64,000 bases of DNA from Bacteroidales bacterium (GCA_017633255.1 JAGBPS010000026.1:62001-126000), one strand, 5' to 3'. Shown: positions 8,822-17,103, counted from the first letter of the stretch. The notes: generated by a model not told the origin, from the letters alone. Numbers and translations: made by a program.

Positions 8822-8856
8822 TGAAAACTGAAAACTGAAAACTGAAAGTTGAAAGT
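8822..8856. repeat. Five tandem heptamers TGAAAAC/TGAAAGT
   Basis: Three exact TGAAAAC units are followed by two TGAAAGT units, starting one base after the stop codon of the YitT gene. A similar run occurs at 37793-37827, and a different heptamer (GTCAACT) occurs inside the NRPS gene. Confidence 0.85.
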
Positions 8857-8945
8857 TAGGGGTTATTGTATTTGGGAATTCAGAATTCAAAAAATTGAAT
8901 TTTGAGCTTTGAATTCTATATGCCCCACTATTATTCATACGTGAG

Positions 8946-9043
8946 ACTCCCCCTCTGGACGCAGTCCAGCTCCCCTCGAGCGTAGCGAGACTCCCCTGAT
9001 GCAAAGCATCACTCCCCTTGAGCACGCAGTGCGAAACTCCCCC
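8946..9043. repeat. Array of variable hairpins between ACTCCCC spacers
   Basis: Five near-identical (A)CTCCCC(C/T) spacers at about 8946, 8970, 8990, 9011 and 9036 enclose four different inverted repeats: CTGGAC-GCA-GTCCAG, TCG-AGCGTAG-CGA, GATGC-AAA-GCATC and GCAC-GCA-GTGC. The hairpin sequence differs each time although each can fold. It lies between the YitT gene and the convergent phosphatase gene, with no U-run, so it is not a plain terminator. Confidence 0.8.
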
Positions 9044-9055
9044 TAATTCTCTTGA

Positions 9056-9505
9056 TTAAGCAAGCTCATTCAGAAGGCAAGTGCACCCCTCCAGCACGTC
9101 TTGCCAAGTGGCTTCGAAATCGCCTGTGTACCAAGGGTCGGCCACATCGCCGGGACGGGAGGTGTAGTCCATCAGCAGCGAAATTTTGTGTTGTGTGTCA
9201 TCACCCAGCATGCGGTGCAGGTTCCGCAGGTTGTTGTGGTCCATGGCGATGATATAATCGTAGTATTCATAGTCTTTCCGGGTGATTTGTCGGGCAGTTT
9301 TGCCGGCGCAGCCTATGTTGTGCTCCGCCAGTTTCCGCTTGGCGGGTGGATAGACGGGGTTGCCGATTTCCTCGGTGCTGGTCGCTGCCGAGGCAATCTC
9401 GAACTCAGCTTCTCTTCTTGCGTCTTTGACCAGTTTTTTCATTACAAACTCTGCCATCGGGCTGCGGCATATATTTCCGTGACAAATAAAAAGGATCTTG
9501 TGCAT
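9056..9505 (-). CDS. Low-molecular-weight protein-tyrosine phosphatase
   Basis: A 149-residue LMW-PTP. The P-loop CHGNICRS (Cys8 nucleophile to Arg14) opens the protein directly after the first beta strand, as in the family, and the general-acid aspartate lies in the DVADPWY segment near the C-terminus. The pair of tyrosines in KDYEYYDYIIAMD is the usual D/E-Y-D region. It hydrolyses phosphotyrosine in the cytoplasm; in Gram-negative bacteria such enzymes often act on exopolysaccharide kinases, but no such kinase is nearby. Transcribed alone from a TATCTTTG -7 element. Confidence 0.93.
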   Translation of the reverse strand: MHKILFICHGNICRSPMAEFVMKKLVKDARREAEFEIASAATSTEEIGNPVYPPAKRKLAEHNIGCAGKTARQITRKDYEYYDYIIAMDHNNLRNLHRMLGDDTQHKISLLMDYTSRPGDVADPWYTGDFEATWQDVLEGCTCLLNELA

Positions 9506-9549
9506 GATTGGTATGATTTCTATAAAATGATTGCGGTTAATTTATTTTA

Positions 9550-9557
9550 CAAAGATA
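9550..9557 (-). promoter_or_regulatory. -7 element TATCTTTG of the LMW phosphatase
   Basis: TATCTTTG on the minus strand, 44 bases before the ATG. Confidence 0.65.
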
Positions 9558-9639
9558 CAAAATATTTGCTTCGGAAACAATTTGTTTTGACATGATTCTC
9601 TGTAGTCTTGTTGAATTATAAATTTATGGCGAGAGATTT

Positions 9640-9967
9640 ATAGCATCAGCTATAGCTTTTCCCTTTCGCGTCAGTCAGATGGTGTGCTTCGGTGCATGCG
9701 ACCCTCGCGACGCGAACAAATACACGGAATGTTCTCATCCTCGGGGTGGCGGTGCTCGTACCTCGCACCTTACCCCGGGCTATGCTCCTTGTAGGCTTAC
9801 AGCCTGCGACATCATAGTCTCGAAGAGACGACATCTTAGTAACCCCAGATGAGCGTAGCGTAATCTGGGGTAGTGAATGCATACGTCATCCTCTGCCGCG
9901 GTGCGTTCTGAACATGCAACGTAGCACTGAACATGCACACCGCGGAAGTGATACCTCTCAGCAGAGG
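9640..9967. repeat. Hairpin-rich intergenic repeat region
   Basis: This gene-free stretch (9558-10065) holds several inverted repeats and no convincing reading frame. At 9817-9875 is a REP-like core in inverted orientation: hairpin GTCTCGAAGAGAC, ATCTTAGTAA, then CCCCAGAT...ATCTGGGG and TAGTG. At 9896-9945 arms CCGCGGTG/CACCGCGG enclose about 34 bases, themselves bracketed by CCTCTGC (9890-9896) and GCAGAGG (9961-9967). The core and the CCGCGGTG repeat recur together and in the same order at 15084-15208, so they form one composite unit. Confidence 0.75.
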
Positions 9968-10065
9968 CAAAAAAACATGAGGTAGCTGTGATTAAATACA
10001 AGACCAAATGGGATAATTCCGGTTCTTTTTAACGCACCAATGGAGAAATGAAAAAAATGACAAAC

Positions 10066-10098
10066 TTTGTTTACCGAACAAAATTTTTTGTATTTTTG
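10066..10098 (+). promoter_or_regulatory. Promoter of the SPFH operon (TTTG / TATTTTTG)
   Basis: TTTG at 10066-10069 and TATTTTTG at 10091-10098 with a 21-base spacer match the Bacteroidota -33/-7 consensus well. The leader of about 50 bases is A-rich and repeats ATATCA and AAAATAAT. Confidence 0.75.
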
Positions 10099-10154
10099 CC
10101 GTCAAAATAATATCAAAATAATATCATATCAACATCAACAAAAATCAATAAAAA

Positions 10155-11156
10155 ATGGAAACAATGGAAACAAAAGAGTATGTAAAAAAGATGAGTTTTA
10201 TCAACAATGGTTTTCTGCATCTTTTGATTAATCTGGGAATTTTGGTGGGTTCTATTGCTCTGATGGTCAATTCGGTAATCAACGACAAAGATGGAATGAT
10301 TGCTCTGTCGCTTTTCCTTATTTGTGTGGTGTATATGCTGCACTGTATAGGCTTTACCATCATCCAGCCGAACCAGTCGCGGGTACTGACTTTCTTTGGA
10401 AAATACAGCGGTACCGTATGCGAAAACGGTTTCTTCTGGCTGAATCCTTTCTATGGAAAACGCAGACTGTCGCTGCGTGCCCGCAATATGGATGTGCCGC
10501 CCATCAAGGTGAACGACAAAAACGGCAATCCTATTATGATTGGTCTGGTATTGGTGTGGAAAATCAAAGACACCTATAAGGCTAGTTTCAACATCGACAT
10601 CAGCAAAGAAAGCACTATGGCGAAGGTGATTGCCATCAACGCCCAGATGAAGGGTGCTGCCTCAAGCGAAGCGGTTGCTTCCAACCAGAACCTGCTGAGC
10701 GGCTACGACAGTTTTGTGAATGTGCAGAGCGACGCTGCTTTGCGTAAAGTGGCGGGTATGTACGCCTACGATAATATGGATAAGGAAAGCAACGAGATTA
10801 CCTTGCGCAGCGGGGGTGAGGAAATCAACGAGCGTCTGGAAGAGGAACTCCGCAGCCGCTTGGATATTGCTGGTATCGAGGTGATTGAGGCTCGCATCAA
10901 CTATTTGGCCTACGCTGCCGAAATTGCCAGCGTGATGCTGCGCCGTCAGCAGGCCGATGCCATTATCTCTGCCCGTGAGAAGATTGTGGAAGGTGCTGTT
11001 TCGATGGTGGATTTGGCCCTTAAGAAACTCAGTGCCGACCATATTGTGGAATTGGACGAGGAAAAGAAAGCTACCATGGTCAGCAATCTGTTGGTGGTGC
11101 TGTGTGCCGATGAGAGCGCCAGTCCGGTAATCAATACTGGAACGCTGTATAATTAA
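10155..11156 (+). CDS. SPFH/Band 7 domain membrane protein
   Basis: A 333-residue stomatin/prohibitin-type protein. Two hydrophobic segments lie at about 18-40 and 47-68; the SPFH domain follows (QPNQSRVLTFFGKYSGTV, then LVLVWKIKDTYKASFNID) and continues to a helical region rich in Glu, Ala and Arg (EERLEEELRSRLDIAGIEVIEARINYLAYA) that resembles the flotillin-type coiled coil. Such proteins oligomerise on the membrane. It heads a cluster with a thioredoxin-like lipoprotein (11-base gap) and a small ribbon-helix-helix protein, and it has a strong promoter. The chosen start is the first ATG; a second Met lies three codons on. Confidence 0.9.
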   Translation: METMETKEYVKKMSFINNGFLHLLINLGILVGSIALMVNSVINDKDGMIALSLFLICVVYMLHCIGFTIIQPNQSRVLTFFGKYSGTVCENGFFWLNPFYGKRRLSLRARNMDVPPIKVNDKNGNPIMIGLVLVWKIKDTYKASFNIDISKESTMAKVIAINAQMKGAASSEAVASNQNLLSGYDSFVNVQSDAALRKVAGMYAYDNMDKESNEITLRSGGEEINERLEEELRSRLDIAGIEVIEARINYLAYAAEIASVMLRRQQADAIISAREKIVEGAVSMVDLALKKLSADHIVELDEEKKATMVSNLLVVLCADESASPVINTGTLYN

Positions 11157-11167
11157 AATTGTTCGTT

Positions 11168-11911
11168 ATGAATCGTACAATTGTGTTTTTTGCTGTTACC
11201 ATTATGTCGCTAATGCTGTTGTGCAGCTGTGGCGGTCGAGGCCATGAGGAGGAGGAGCATGGCGATGTACTGACGATGGAACAGGCCAGGCAACAGGAAC
11301 CCCAGTTGATGACGACTGACGAGATAGTAGAACTGGTCAAAGGCGACACCACACACAAGAAGGTGGTATATTGGTTCGATATCTTATGCAAGCCCTGCCG
11401 CCAACATCTGCAAAACGAGATTGCAAGCTTCTATGCCAAGCATGATGCCAGCGAGTGGCGCATCTATCTGGTGGCAGGCTTTAACGGGCTGCATAGATAT
11501 GGGCCCGATGCGGATGGCAATTTGGTAGAAGATACCAATTGTATCAGCTATTATTCCGCAGAATACCGTAAACTGCTGCCCTCATTGGGATTTGACATGA
11601 AGGATGTGTATATGCACTACGATCCGGTGTGGGAGAGTTCTGAGATGGTGAAAGAGGTATATCCTGATGGAATCTTTACCTGTTTAGCCAACAAGATGTT
11701 TTATTCTGATGTGCCGTTCCGTTTCGATTATGATGGAATGCCTAGGGTCTTTGTTTCTGACTGCGATAACCAGTTGCTGGTTGACTACTGTATCTTAACC
11801 AACAAAGACAAGGATACGCTGAACAGATTTTATACACCTCACGATTATTACAATTTCGAGATTAATGACTTCACTCACCACGACACACTTATCGTTACAT
11901 ATACAAACTAA
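11168..11911 (+). CDS. Thioredoxin-like lipoprotein with CKPC motif
   Basis: A 247-residue putative lipoprotein. The ATG at 11168 gives a signal peptide ending in a lipobox-like LLCSC; a TTG three codons upstream is less likely. Residues about 60-90 (KKVVYWFDILCKPCRQHLQ) place a CxxC motif after a beta strand, as in thioredoxin-fold proteins such as TlpA and DsbA, so redox work in the periplasm is plausible. The rest (AEYRKLLPSLGFDMKD, RVFVSDCDNQLLVDY) fits a divergent thioredoxin domain. It sits between the SPFH gene and the ribbon-helix-helix gene, four bases before the latter, so all three are probably co-transcribed. Family level assignment only. Confidence 0.65.
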   Translation: MNRTIVFFAVTIMSLMLLCSCGGRGHEEEEHGDVLTMEQARQQEPQLMTTDEIVELVKGDTTHKKVVYWFDILCKPCRQHLQNEIASFYAKHDASEWRIYLVAGFNGLHRYGPDADGNLVEDTNCISYYSAEYRKLLPSLGFDMKDVYMHYDPVWESSEMVKEVYPDGIFTCLANKMFYSDVPFRFDYDGMPRVFVSDCDNQLLVDYCILTNKDKDTLNRFYTPHDYYNFEINDFTHHDTLIVTYTN

Positions 11912-11914
11912 GAT

Positions 11915-12109
11915 ATGAAGAAAAGTTTCGCTTTGAGAGTTGATGAGGAGGTTTATGAGGCCTTGGAGAAGTGGGCTGCCAGTGAGTTTCGCAGCATCAA
12001 CGGGCAGATAGAGTGGATATTGGCCGATGCTCTTAAACGTGCCCGTCGCTATCCGAAACCCCCAAAGGGGAAAGGGCTGAAGCCACAGTATGGAGACGAT
12101 TTGAAATAA
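11915..12109 (+). CDS. Small Arc/ribbon-helix-helix-type protein
   Basis: A 64-residue basic protein. The start KKSFALRVDEEVYEALEKWA followed by FRSINGQIEWILADAL matches Arc/MetJ-type ribbon-helix-helix DNA-binding proteins: one beta strand, then two helices with the NGQIEW turn. The C-terminal tail (RRYPKPPKGKGLKP) is Lys/Pro-rich. It ends the SPFH cluster. In Bacteroidota I have seen this type of gene placed beside SPFH genes, but its target is unknown to me; autoregulation of the cluster is a guess. Confidence 0.75.
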   Translation: MKKSFALRVDEEVYEALEKWAASEFRSINGQIEWILADALKRARRYPKPPKGKGLKPQYGDDLK

Positions 12110-12152
12110 GTAATTGAATATCAAAATAACTAATTTAAACACTACATTTATT

Positions 12153-13292
12153 ATGGTAATTTTAGAAAGACCTTTTGCGTCAGATTTAATGGTTGAGACA
12201 CTGGAAAAAAACCGTATTCCTGTGCTGAAAAACGAAATGTCGGAAAAACGCGTTTCCAACGGCGTGGTGCTTTCGGATGCTGAATTTGCCGCTGAGTATA
12301 AAAAGACTGGTAAGTTATATACGGTGTCTGAAAACGCTTTGGGCTGGATTTATGAGCATATTGAGGATAAACGCTTTCTGGATAGCATTTCCATCGTGAA
12401 AGATAAAAATGCGTTCAGAAAAATTTGCCGTGACATCTATCCGGACTTCTTTTTTAAGGAATTGAATATTAATGAGATGGAACAGTTGGATACGGATAGT
12501 ATCGTGTTCCCATGTGTTATCAAGCCGTCGGTGGGTTTCCTGAGCAAGGGTGTGTTTGTGGTGCATGATCCGAAGGAATATAAAGCGGCTGTTGCAATGC
12601 TGGTGAGTGACTTTGCGAAAGCTGGCGCTGATTTTCCGGAATTTGTGGTGGGTAAAAGCCGCTTCCTGATTGAGGAATACATTCATGGTGAGGAATATGC
12701 GGTGGATGCTTATTATGATGAAAACGAGAACCCAGTGATACTGAATATCTTCCATCACAAATTTATGGATGAGTCTGACACTTCCGACCGCTTGTATATG
12801 ACCAACAAAGGATTGTTCGACAAGTATGAGACTCCCTTTACCACTTTTCTTACGAACCTCAATGCGACATTGCATTTGAAAAATTTCCCTATGCATATTG
12901 AGTTCCGTTACGATGGAAAGAAGGCGGTGCCGATTGAGATTAATCCGTTGCGCTTCACCGGTTTCTGCCTGAATGAGTTGCAGGTGTTTATCAGCGGCCA
13001 GCATCCGATGCTCTCGTTCTTGAAGGGCCGGCGTGTTTCCAAAGAGGAGATGTGGAAGGATAAGGAAAATCTCACATACGCTTTTACCGTACTTGACCTG
13101 CCGTCGGGCTGTGAGGATAAGGCTTTTAATGCTGAGAAATTCAGCGCCGACTTCCATGATGTCATCGATGTGCGCTTGGTGCCCGACAAAACCTCTGGCG
13201 TGGCAGCTACCGTTTTCCTGAAGATTGAGACGGAAAATTTACAGGCTTTTGACCGTATCATGAGTTTGGATATGAGGGAGTATATGATTTAG
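12153..13292 (+). CDS. ATP-grasp domain enzyme
   Basis: A 379-residue protein. The ATP-grasp fold is marked by IVFPCVIKPSVGFLSKGVFVV (nucleotide lysine, about 115-135), FLIEEYIHGEEYAVDAYYD (about 170-190) and PIEINPLRFTGFCLNE (metal-binding Glu/Asn, about 260-275). Such enzymes join a carboxylate to an amine or thiol through an acyl-phosphate. The acceptor cannot be predicted. The ATG at 12153 starts MVILERPFASDLM, a plausible first beta strand; an ATG 13 codons earlier is less likely. The DMT exporter that follows 73 bases later has its own likely start region, so functional linkage is unproven. Confidence 0.82.
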   Translation: MVILERPFASDLMVETLEKNRIPVLKNEMSEKRVSNGVVLSDAEFAAEYKKTGKLYTVSENALGWIYEHIEDKRFLDSISIVKDKNAFRKICRDIYPDFFFKELNINEMEQLDTDSIVFPCVIKPSVGFLSKGVFVVHDPKEYKAAVAMLVSDFAKAGADFPEFVVGKSRFLIEEYIHGEEYAVDAYYDENENPVILNIFHHKFMDESDTSDRLYMTNKGLFDKYETPFTTFLTNLNATLHLKNFPMHIEFRYDGKKAVPIEINPLRFTGFCLNELQVFISGQHPMLSFLKGRRVSKEEMWKDKENLTYAFTVLDLPSGCEDKAFNAEKFSADFHDVIDVRLVPDKTSGVAATVFLKIETENLQAFDRIMSLDMREYMI

Positions 13293-13365
13293 TCCATTAA
13301 AATTAATGACTCAATAATTGCGGGAAATATTCTGGTTAATACGATAATAATCATTTGTAGATTTC

Positions 13366-14283
13366 GTGGAGACAATATCTATCAGTAAAAACAAAAAGTT
13401 TTTTGGCACTTTATGCGGGATTGGTGCTGCGGTTTGCTACGGTACCAATCCTTTGGGTGCGCGCCTGTACGAAGAGGGCATGACCCCGAACAATGTGCTT
13501 TTGTGGCGCTTTGGTTTGGCATGGATCATCATTGCTTTGGTGATGCTGTTTCGGAAGGAGAAACTGGCTGTTAGCAAGAAGGAGTTTGCCACCTTAAGTG
13601 CTTTGGGTTTGCTATTCTGGGCCTCGTCAATCACGCTCTATGTCAGTTTCCAGTTGATGGCGGTCGGTGTGGCTTCCACTCTGCTTTTTGTGTATCCGGT
13701 GTTGACCGCGGTCATTATGGCTGTTTTCTTCAAAGAAAAGCTCACATGGTCCACGGTGTCAGCGATTGTGCTGTCGTTTGTCGGGGTCATGCTGCTGTAC
13801 TGGAGTCCCGATGGTGGGAGGCTGTCGGCACTGGGTGTGCTGCTGGTGCTGATTTCCGCGCTTACTTACGCCATCTATATTATTGTGATGAACCGTGCCC
13901 ACTTGGAGATGTCGTCTTTCAAGATTAATTTTTATGTGTTGATATACTGTGCCCTGGGCAATCTGCTGATGTCGTTGTGTACCGGACAGGGACTGCAAGT
14001 GCCTGCCAATGCTACCAGCTGGTTTTATGTGGGCTGGTTGGCGGTGGTGCCTGCCATTCTCGCCTTGGTGATGATGGTGTATGCGGCCAAGTACATCGGC
14101 TCTACACCCACTGCCATCATGGGGGCGCTGGAGCCGCTCACTGCGGTGCTCATCGGGGTGTTCCTGTTCGGAGAGGTGTTCACCGTCCGTTTGGCTTTCG
14201 GAATCGTCTTGATATTCAGTGCGGTGATTATCGTCGCACTATACAGTAACCGAAAGGAGCCGACGGCCGAGATAGGGAAGTAA
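13366..14283 (+). CDS. EamA/DMT family transporter
   Basis: A 305-residue inner-membrane protein of ten predicted helices with two EamA halves (first from about residue 13, CGIGAAVCYGTNPLGARLY; second from about 155, LGVLLVLISALTYAIYIIVMN). DMT proteins usually export amino acids or metabolites. The only sensible start is GTG at 13366; no ATG occurs in frame nearby. A second EamA gene lies at 50706, with modest resemblance. The substrate is unknown; export of the upstream ATP-grasp product is possible but not shown. Confidence 0.88.
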   Translation: METISISKNKKFFGTLCGIGAAVCYGTNPLGARLYEEGMTPNNVLLWRFGLAWIIIALVMLFRKEKLAVSKKEFATLSALGLLFWASSITLYVSFQLMAVGVASTLLFVYPVLTAVIMAVFFKEKLTWSTVSAIVLSFVGVMLLYWSPDGGRLSALGVLLVLISALTYAIYIIVMNRAHLEMSSFKINFYVLIYCALGNLLMSLCTGQGLQVPANATSWFYVGWLAVVPAILALVMMVYAAKYIGSTPTAIMGALEPLTAVLIGVFLFGEVFTVRLAFGIVLIFSAVIIVALYSNRKEPTAEIGK

Positions 14284-14381
14284 TGGATGAAGAGGTCGCA
14301 AATGTGATGCATACGATACGATAATTATGTATTTAATAATAAATAATTTGTGTTCTTTGATAAAAAAATCAAGGAGTTTTG

Positions 14382-14411
14382 TTTGTTATCCAAAAAAATT
14401 ATGTATTTTTG
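14382..14411 (+). promoter_or_regulatory. Promoter of the toxin-antitoxin pair
   Basis: TTTG at 14382-14385 and TATTTTTG at 14404-14411 (18-base spacer) lie 22 bases before the antitoxin ATG. Confidence 0.7.
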
Positions 14412-14433
14412 CAGTGGAAGAAAACAGAATGTT

Positions 14434-14622
14434 ATGGCACAAGATTACCCTATAAAATATACTGAAATACAGGAGGTTAATGAACCTCGTGCATCATATG
14501 ATGCTTCTGCACAAAAGTCTTTGAGAACAATTACTGATGAGGAATTGGAACGAAGTATGACGCTGGACGAACTTGACACCCATCTGACAGAACTCATCCA
14601 TGATCATTTTCACGGTAAGTAA
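14434..14622 (+). CDS. Putative antitoxin of ParE/RelE-like pair
   Basis: A 62-residue acidic protein (MAQDYPIKYTEIQEV...) ending in the helix LERSMTLDELDTHLTELIHDHF. Its TAA overlaps the ATG of the next gene (TAATG), the usual layout of a toxin-antitoxin operon with the antitoxin first. The start is set by the -7 element at 14404-14411; a longer frame begins upstream of that promoter and is rejected. The SMTLDxFxxxL helix is shared with the orphan gene at 18155. No DNA-binding fold is obvious. Confidence 0.65.
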   Translation: MAQDYPIKYTEIQEVNEPRASYDASAQKSLRTITDEELERSMTLDELDTHLTELIHDHFHGK

Positions 14623-14933
14623 TGAAAGTAATTGTTGATGATACAGTTGTAAATGCGATAGATAATTTCTATCTTGTTGCTATGAACAGGCATATTACAT
14701 TGTCAGAGGAAACTGTCATGGCCAAAAAGAAGAGACTAATAGCCTCACTTAATTCTTTGGGTGATTACTATTTCATTTACCCCAAGGCACGGTGGAAACG
14801 CGAGTGGATAACAAACAACTGGCAGGATTTTCTCTGCGAGGATTTTCATTTCGCCTACGAAGAGGTTCTTGATAAAAGCAGCCAAAAAATCATTTTCGTT
14901 TGTGATGCGGTGCATAGTTTGTTATACCACTAA
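14622..14933 (+). CDS. Putative ParE/RelE-like toxin
   Basis: A 103-residue protein (KVIVDDTVVNAIDNFYLVAM...) with the helix-helix-beta order of the ParE/RelE superfamily: an N-terminal beta strand, two helices, then beta strands ending in FHFAYEEV and IIFVCDAVHSLLYH. Similar short proteins in Bacteroidota are partnered with the same kind of antitoxin. If active it would either cleave ribosome-bound mRNA or inhibit gyrase; catalytic residues are too divergent to tell. Overlaps the antitoxin by one base. Assignment rests on layout, size and general fold. Confidence 0.65.
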   Translation: MKVIVDDTVVNAIDNFYLVAMNRHITLSEETVMAKKKRLIASLNSLGDYYFIYPKARWKREWITNNWQDFLCEDFHFAYEEVLDKSSQKIIFVCDAVHSLLYH

Positions 14934-14955
14934 ATTCCTTATTTTACCTATGTAG

Positions 14956-15208
14956 CGTGTCTTCGACACGCAGGGCAGTGAGGGTTGCTACATACCCCAC
15001 ACAAGCGACTGCGTCGCTTGTGTGATTGTCGTGCTGTATGATTGCGTGGCATGCGCGCTTACTACACTGCGCTTCGCTCGTTGCCTCGAAGAGGCAAAAT
15101 CTTATTAACCCCAGATGAGCGTAGCGTAATCTGGGGTAGTGAAAGCCTGTGCTCTCCTCCGCGGTGCGCTATAAACTTGCCCCGAAGCACTAAACCAAAC
15201 CACCGCGG
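14956..15208. repeat. Composite REP-like hairpin region
   Basis: In the gene-free stretch 14934-15326. It has hairpin CGTGTCTTCGACACG (14956-14970); a perfect 11-bp stem ACACAAGCGAC/GTCGCTTGTGT with loop TGC (14999-15023); GCCTCGAAGAGGC, ATCTTATTAA, CCCCAGAT...ATCTGGGG (15084-15137); and arms CCGCGGTG (15160-15167) / CACCGCGG (15201-15208). The last two parts repeat the order found at 9817-9945 with divergent loop sequences. No protein-coding frame is credible here. Confidence 0.75.
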
Positions 15209-15326
15209 AACGAACTCATCTTAGCCGATGCGGAAAACCATCCTGTATCCGTATAATGTCAACAAAACTATAAGAAATAGTTCCAAAAAAAAGAAGTGTC
15301 TATATGTGTGATATTGAAATGTTTTG

Positions 15327-15334
15327 TATCTTTG
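15327..15334 (+). promoter_or_regulatory. -7 element TATCTTTG of the fic gene
   Basis: TATCTTTG about 225 bases before the fic ATG; this predicts an unusually long, A-rich leader. Confidence 0.6.
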
Positions 15335-15342
15335 CAACGTCA

Positions 15343-15541
15343 AAAACTAATAATACTAAAACGTTAAAAACTAATAATAGTAATACAATAAAAACTAATA
15401 AAAGAAAAATATTGTCCGATAATTACAAGAAAATATCAACCAATAGCCTTTGGAAAGCACAAGCCAATAGTTACAAAATAATATAAACTAATCATTACAA
15501 AACAGCACAAACTAATAAAAAAGGACAACATAAACTAATAG
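15343..15541 (+). repeat. AAACTAATA repeats in the fic leader
   Basis: Within the predicted 5' leader the motif AAACTAATA occurs five times (near 15345, 15368, 15391, 15509 and 15531), with looser versions such as AACCAATAG, AGCCAATAG and AAACTAATC between. The tract is over 70 percent A+T, nearly free of G on the coding strand in its first half, and has no reading frame of note. Confidence 0.65.
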
Positions 15542-15558
15542 AAAGAGTAGGATATATC

Positions 15559-17067
15559 ATGGCAACAATACAGGAGAAATTAGCAGAGTCGCTGGAGGCA
15601 CTGAAGGAGTATCAGGATGCCCATGGGGACAATTTGGTGATTCATGGAGCGGATACATTAGGACGGACACACACGGAGCGGTTGGTGAACAATGGGTATC
15701 TGCAAATGGTCATCAAAGGATGGTATATTCCGTCGTCGCCTGGGAGTGAGGGTGATTCTACAGTATGGTATGTGTCGTACTGGAGCTTCATTACGGCTTA
15801 TTTAGACAATAGGTTCAATGGTAAATGGTGTCTTTCTCCAGAACTGTCACTTTATTTTTACAGTGGAAATACGGTGATCCCCAAGCAGTTGATAGTGCGT
15901 AGCGAGTTGGGGACAAACAACATCCTGCAAATGCCCTTTGGAACTTCACTTGTGGACATCAAGGCATCTTTGCCGCCGGAAGTGGAACGAGAACCTCGCT
16001 ATGGGGTGCGTTTGTATCCGATGGAATATGCTTTGTTGATGGTGGGTCCCGATTATTATCGGCATGAAGCGTTGGAGGCGCGAACCTGTCTGGCAAGTCT
16101 GAGGGAAATTTCGCCACTTGTATCGGCGGCCATTGACGGAGGGCACACTACCCGGTCGGGACGTGTGGCAGGTGCGTTGCGCTCCATCGGCCGGGAGGAG
16201 AAGGCAGACGAGCTGTTGCGAATGATGCGCCAGGTGGGGCATACGGTGACGGAAGAGAATCCGTTTGAGGAAAATGTGCGGTTGGAGACTTTTGCGGTTT
16301 CGCCGTATGCATCGCGTATCCGCCTGATGTGGATGCAGATGCGGAAGGTGGTGCTGAAGAAAATGAAAGTGAAACCTGTTCAACAGGATGCGGCATCAGT
16401 ATTGGCGATGATGGATGCGACTTATGTGAAAGACAGTTACAACTCTTTGTCGATAGAGGGATATAAGATTACGGAAGGACTATTGGAACGAGTTCGGAGT
16501 GGAAACTGGGATCCTGAGAAAGACGAGGCAGATAAGGAGCGCAGAAATGCGTTAGCCGCCCGTGGATATTATCAGGCATACGAGCTGTTGAAGCAGGGTG
16601 TGGCCGACTGCTTTTCTGGGCAGGCACCCGCACAATTGTACGTAAAAGGACATCAAGACTGGCACTTCCAGCTGTTTGAGCCGTGCATCCGTGCGGGCAT
16701 TGTGAAGGCTTCGGATTTGGTAGGGTACCGCAGACATCAGGTGTACATCAAGAATTCCAAGCATACTCCGTTGAATCCGGATGCTTTGTTGGATGCGATG
16801 AGTGCTTTGTCGGATTTGATGATGGAAGAAGAAAATGCGTTAGTGCGTGCGATTTTAGGGCATTTCTTCTTTGTCTATATCCACCCCTACATGGATGGCA
16901 ACGGCCGCACCGCACGATTCGTGATGAACAGCCAATTAGTGACAGCCGGCTACCCCTGGGTCGTAATCCCAGTGGAGCGTCGGCAAGAATATATGTCGGC
17001 ATTAGAGCAGGCCAGTGTGGAGGGAAATATTGAGGGGTTTGTTGGGTTTATTGGGAGTTTGATGTAA
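15559..17067 (+). CDS. Fic domain protein with AbiEi-like N-terminus
   Basis: A 502-residue Fic protein, predicted to transfer AMP (or another nucleotide) to target proteins. The active-site loop HPYMDGNGRTAR starts at residue 442. About 150 residues earlier, SLSIEG (about 294-299) matches the inhibitory helix pattern (S/T)xxxE(G/N), so the enzyme should be self-inhibited (class II type). The first 110 residues (HTERLVNNGYLQMVIKGWYI) resemble the winged-helix N-terminus of AbiEi-type antitoxins, an architecture I associate with Bacteroidota Fic proteins. It is a single gene under a TATCTTTG element with a long leader. The target is unknown. Confidence 0.9.
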   Translation: MATIQEKLAESLEALKEYQDAHGDNLVIHGADTLGRTHTERLVNNGYLQMVIKGWYIPSSPGSEGDSTVWYVSYWSFITAYLDNRFNGKWCLSPELSLYFYSGNTVIPKQLIVRSELGTNNILQMPFGTSLVDIKASLPPEVEREPRYGVRLYPMEYALLMVGPDYYRHEALEARTCLASLREISPLVSAAIDGGHTTRSGRVAGALRSIGREEKADELLRMMRQVGHTVTEENPFEENVRLETFAVSPYASRIRLMWMQMRKVVLKKMKVKPVQQDAASVLAMMDATYVKDSYNSLSIEGYKITEGLLERVRSGNWDPEKDEADKERRNALAARGYYQAYELLKQGVADCFSGQAPAQLYVKGHQDWHFQLFEPCIRAGIVKASDLVGYRRHQVYIKNSKHTPLNPDALLDAMSALSDLMMEEENALVRAILGHFFFVYIHPYMDGNGRTARFVMNSQLVTAGYPWVVIPVERRQEYMSALEQASVEGNIEGFVGFIGSLM

Positions 17068-17103
17068 TATTGAAGGTGAAATTTAGGATATTGATTTATT
17101 TTG

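Noticed and set aside
8946-9043. CRISPR array
   Set aside because: Spacing of 21-25 bases is too short, the variable parts are palindromes, and no cas gene is present.
11795-12259. 154-codon minus-strand frame across the ribbon-helix-helix gene
   Set aside because: Overlaps three plus-strand genes, has no promoter and no recognisable domain.
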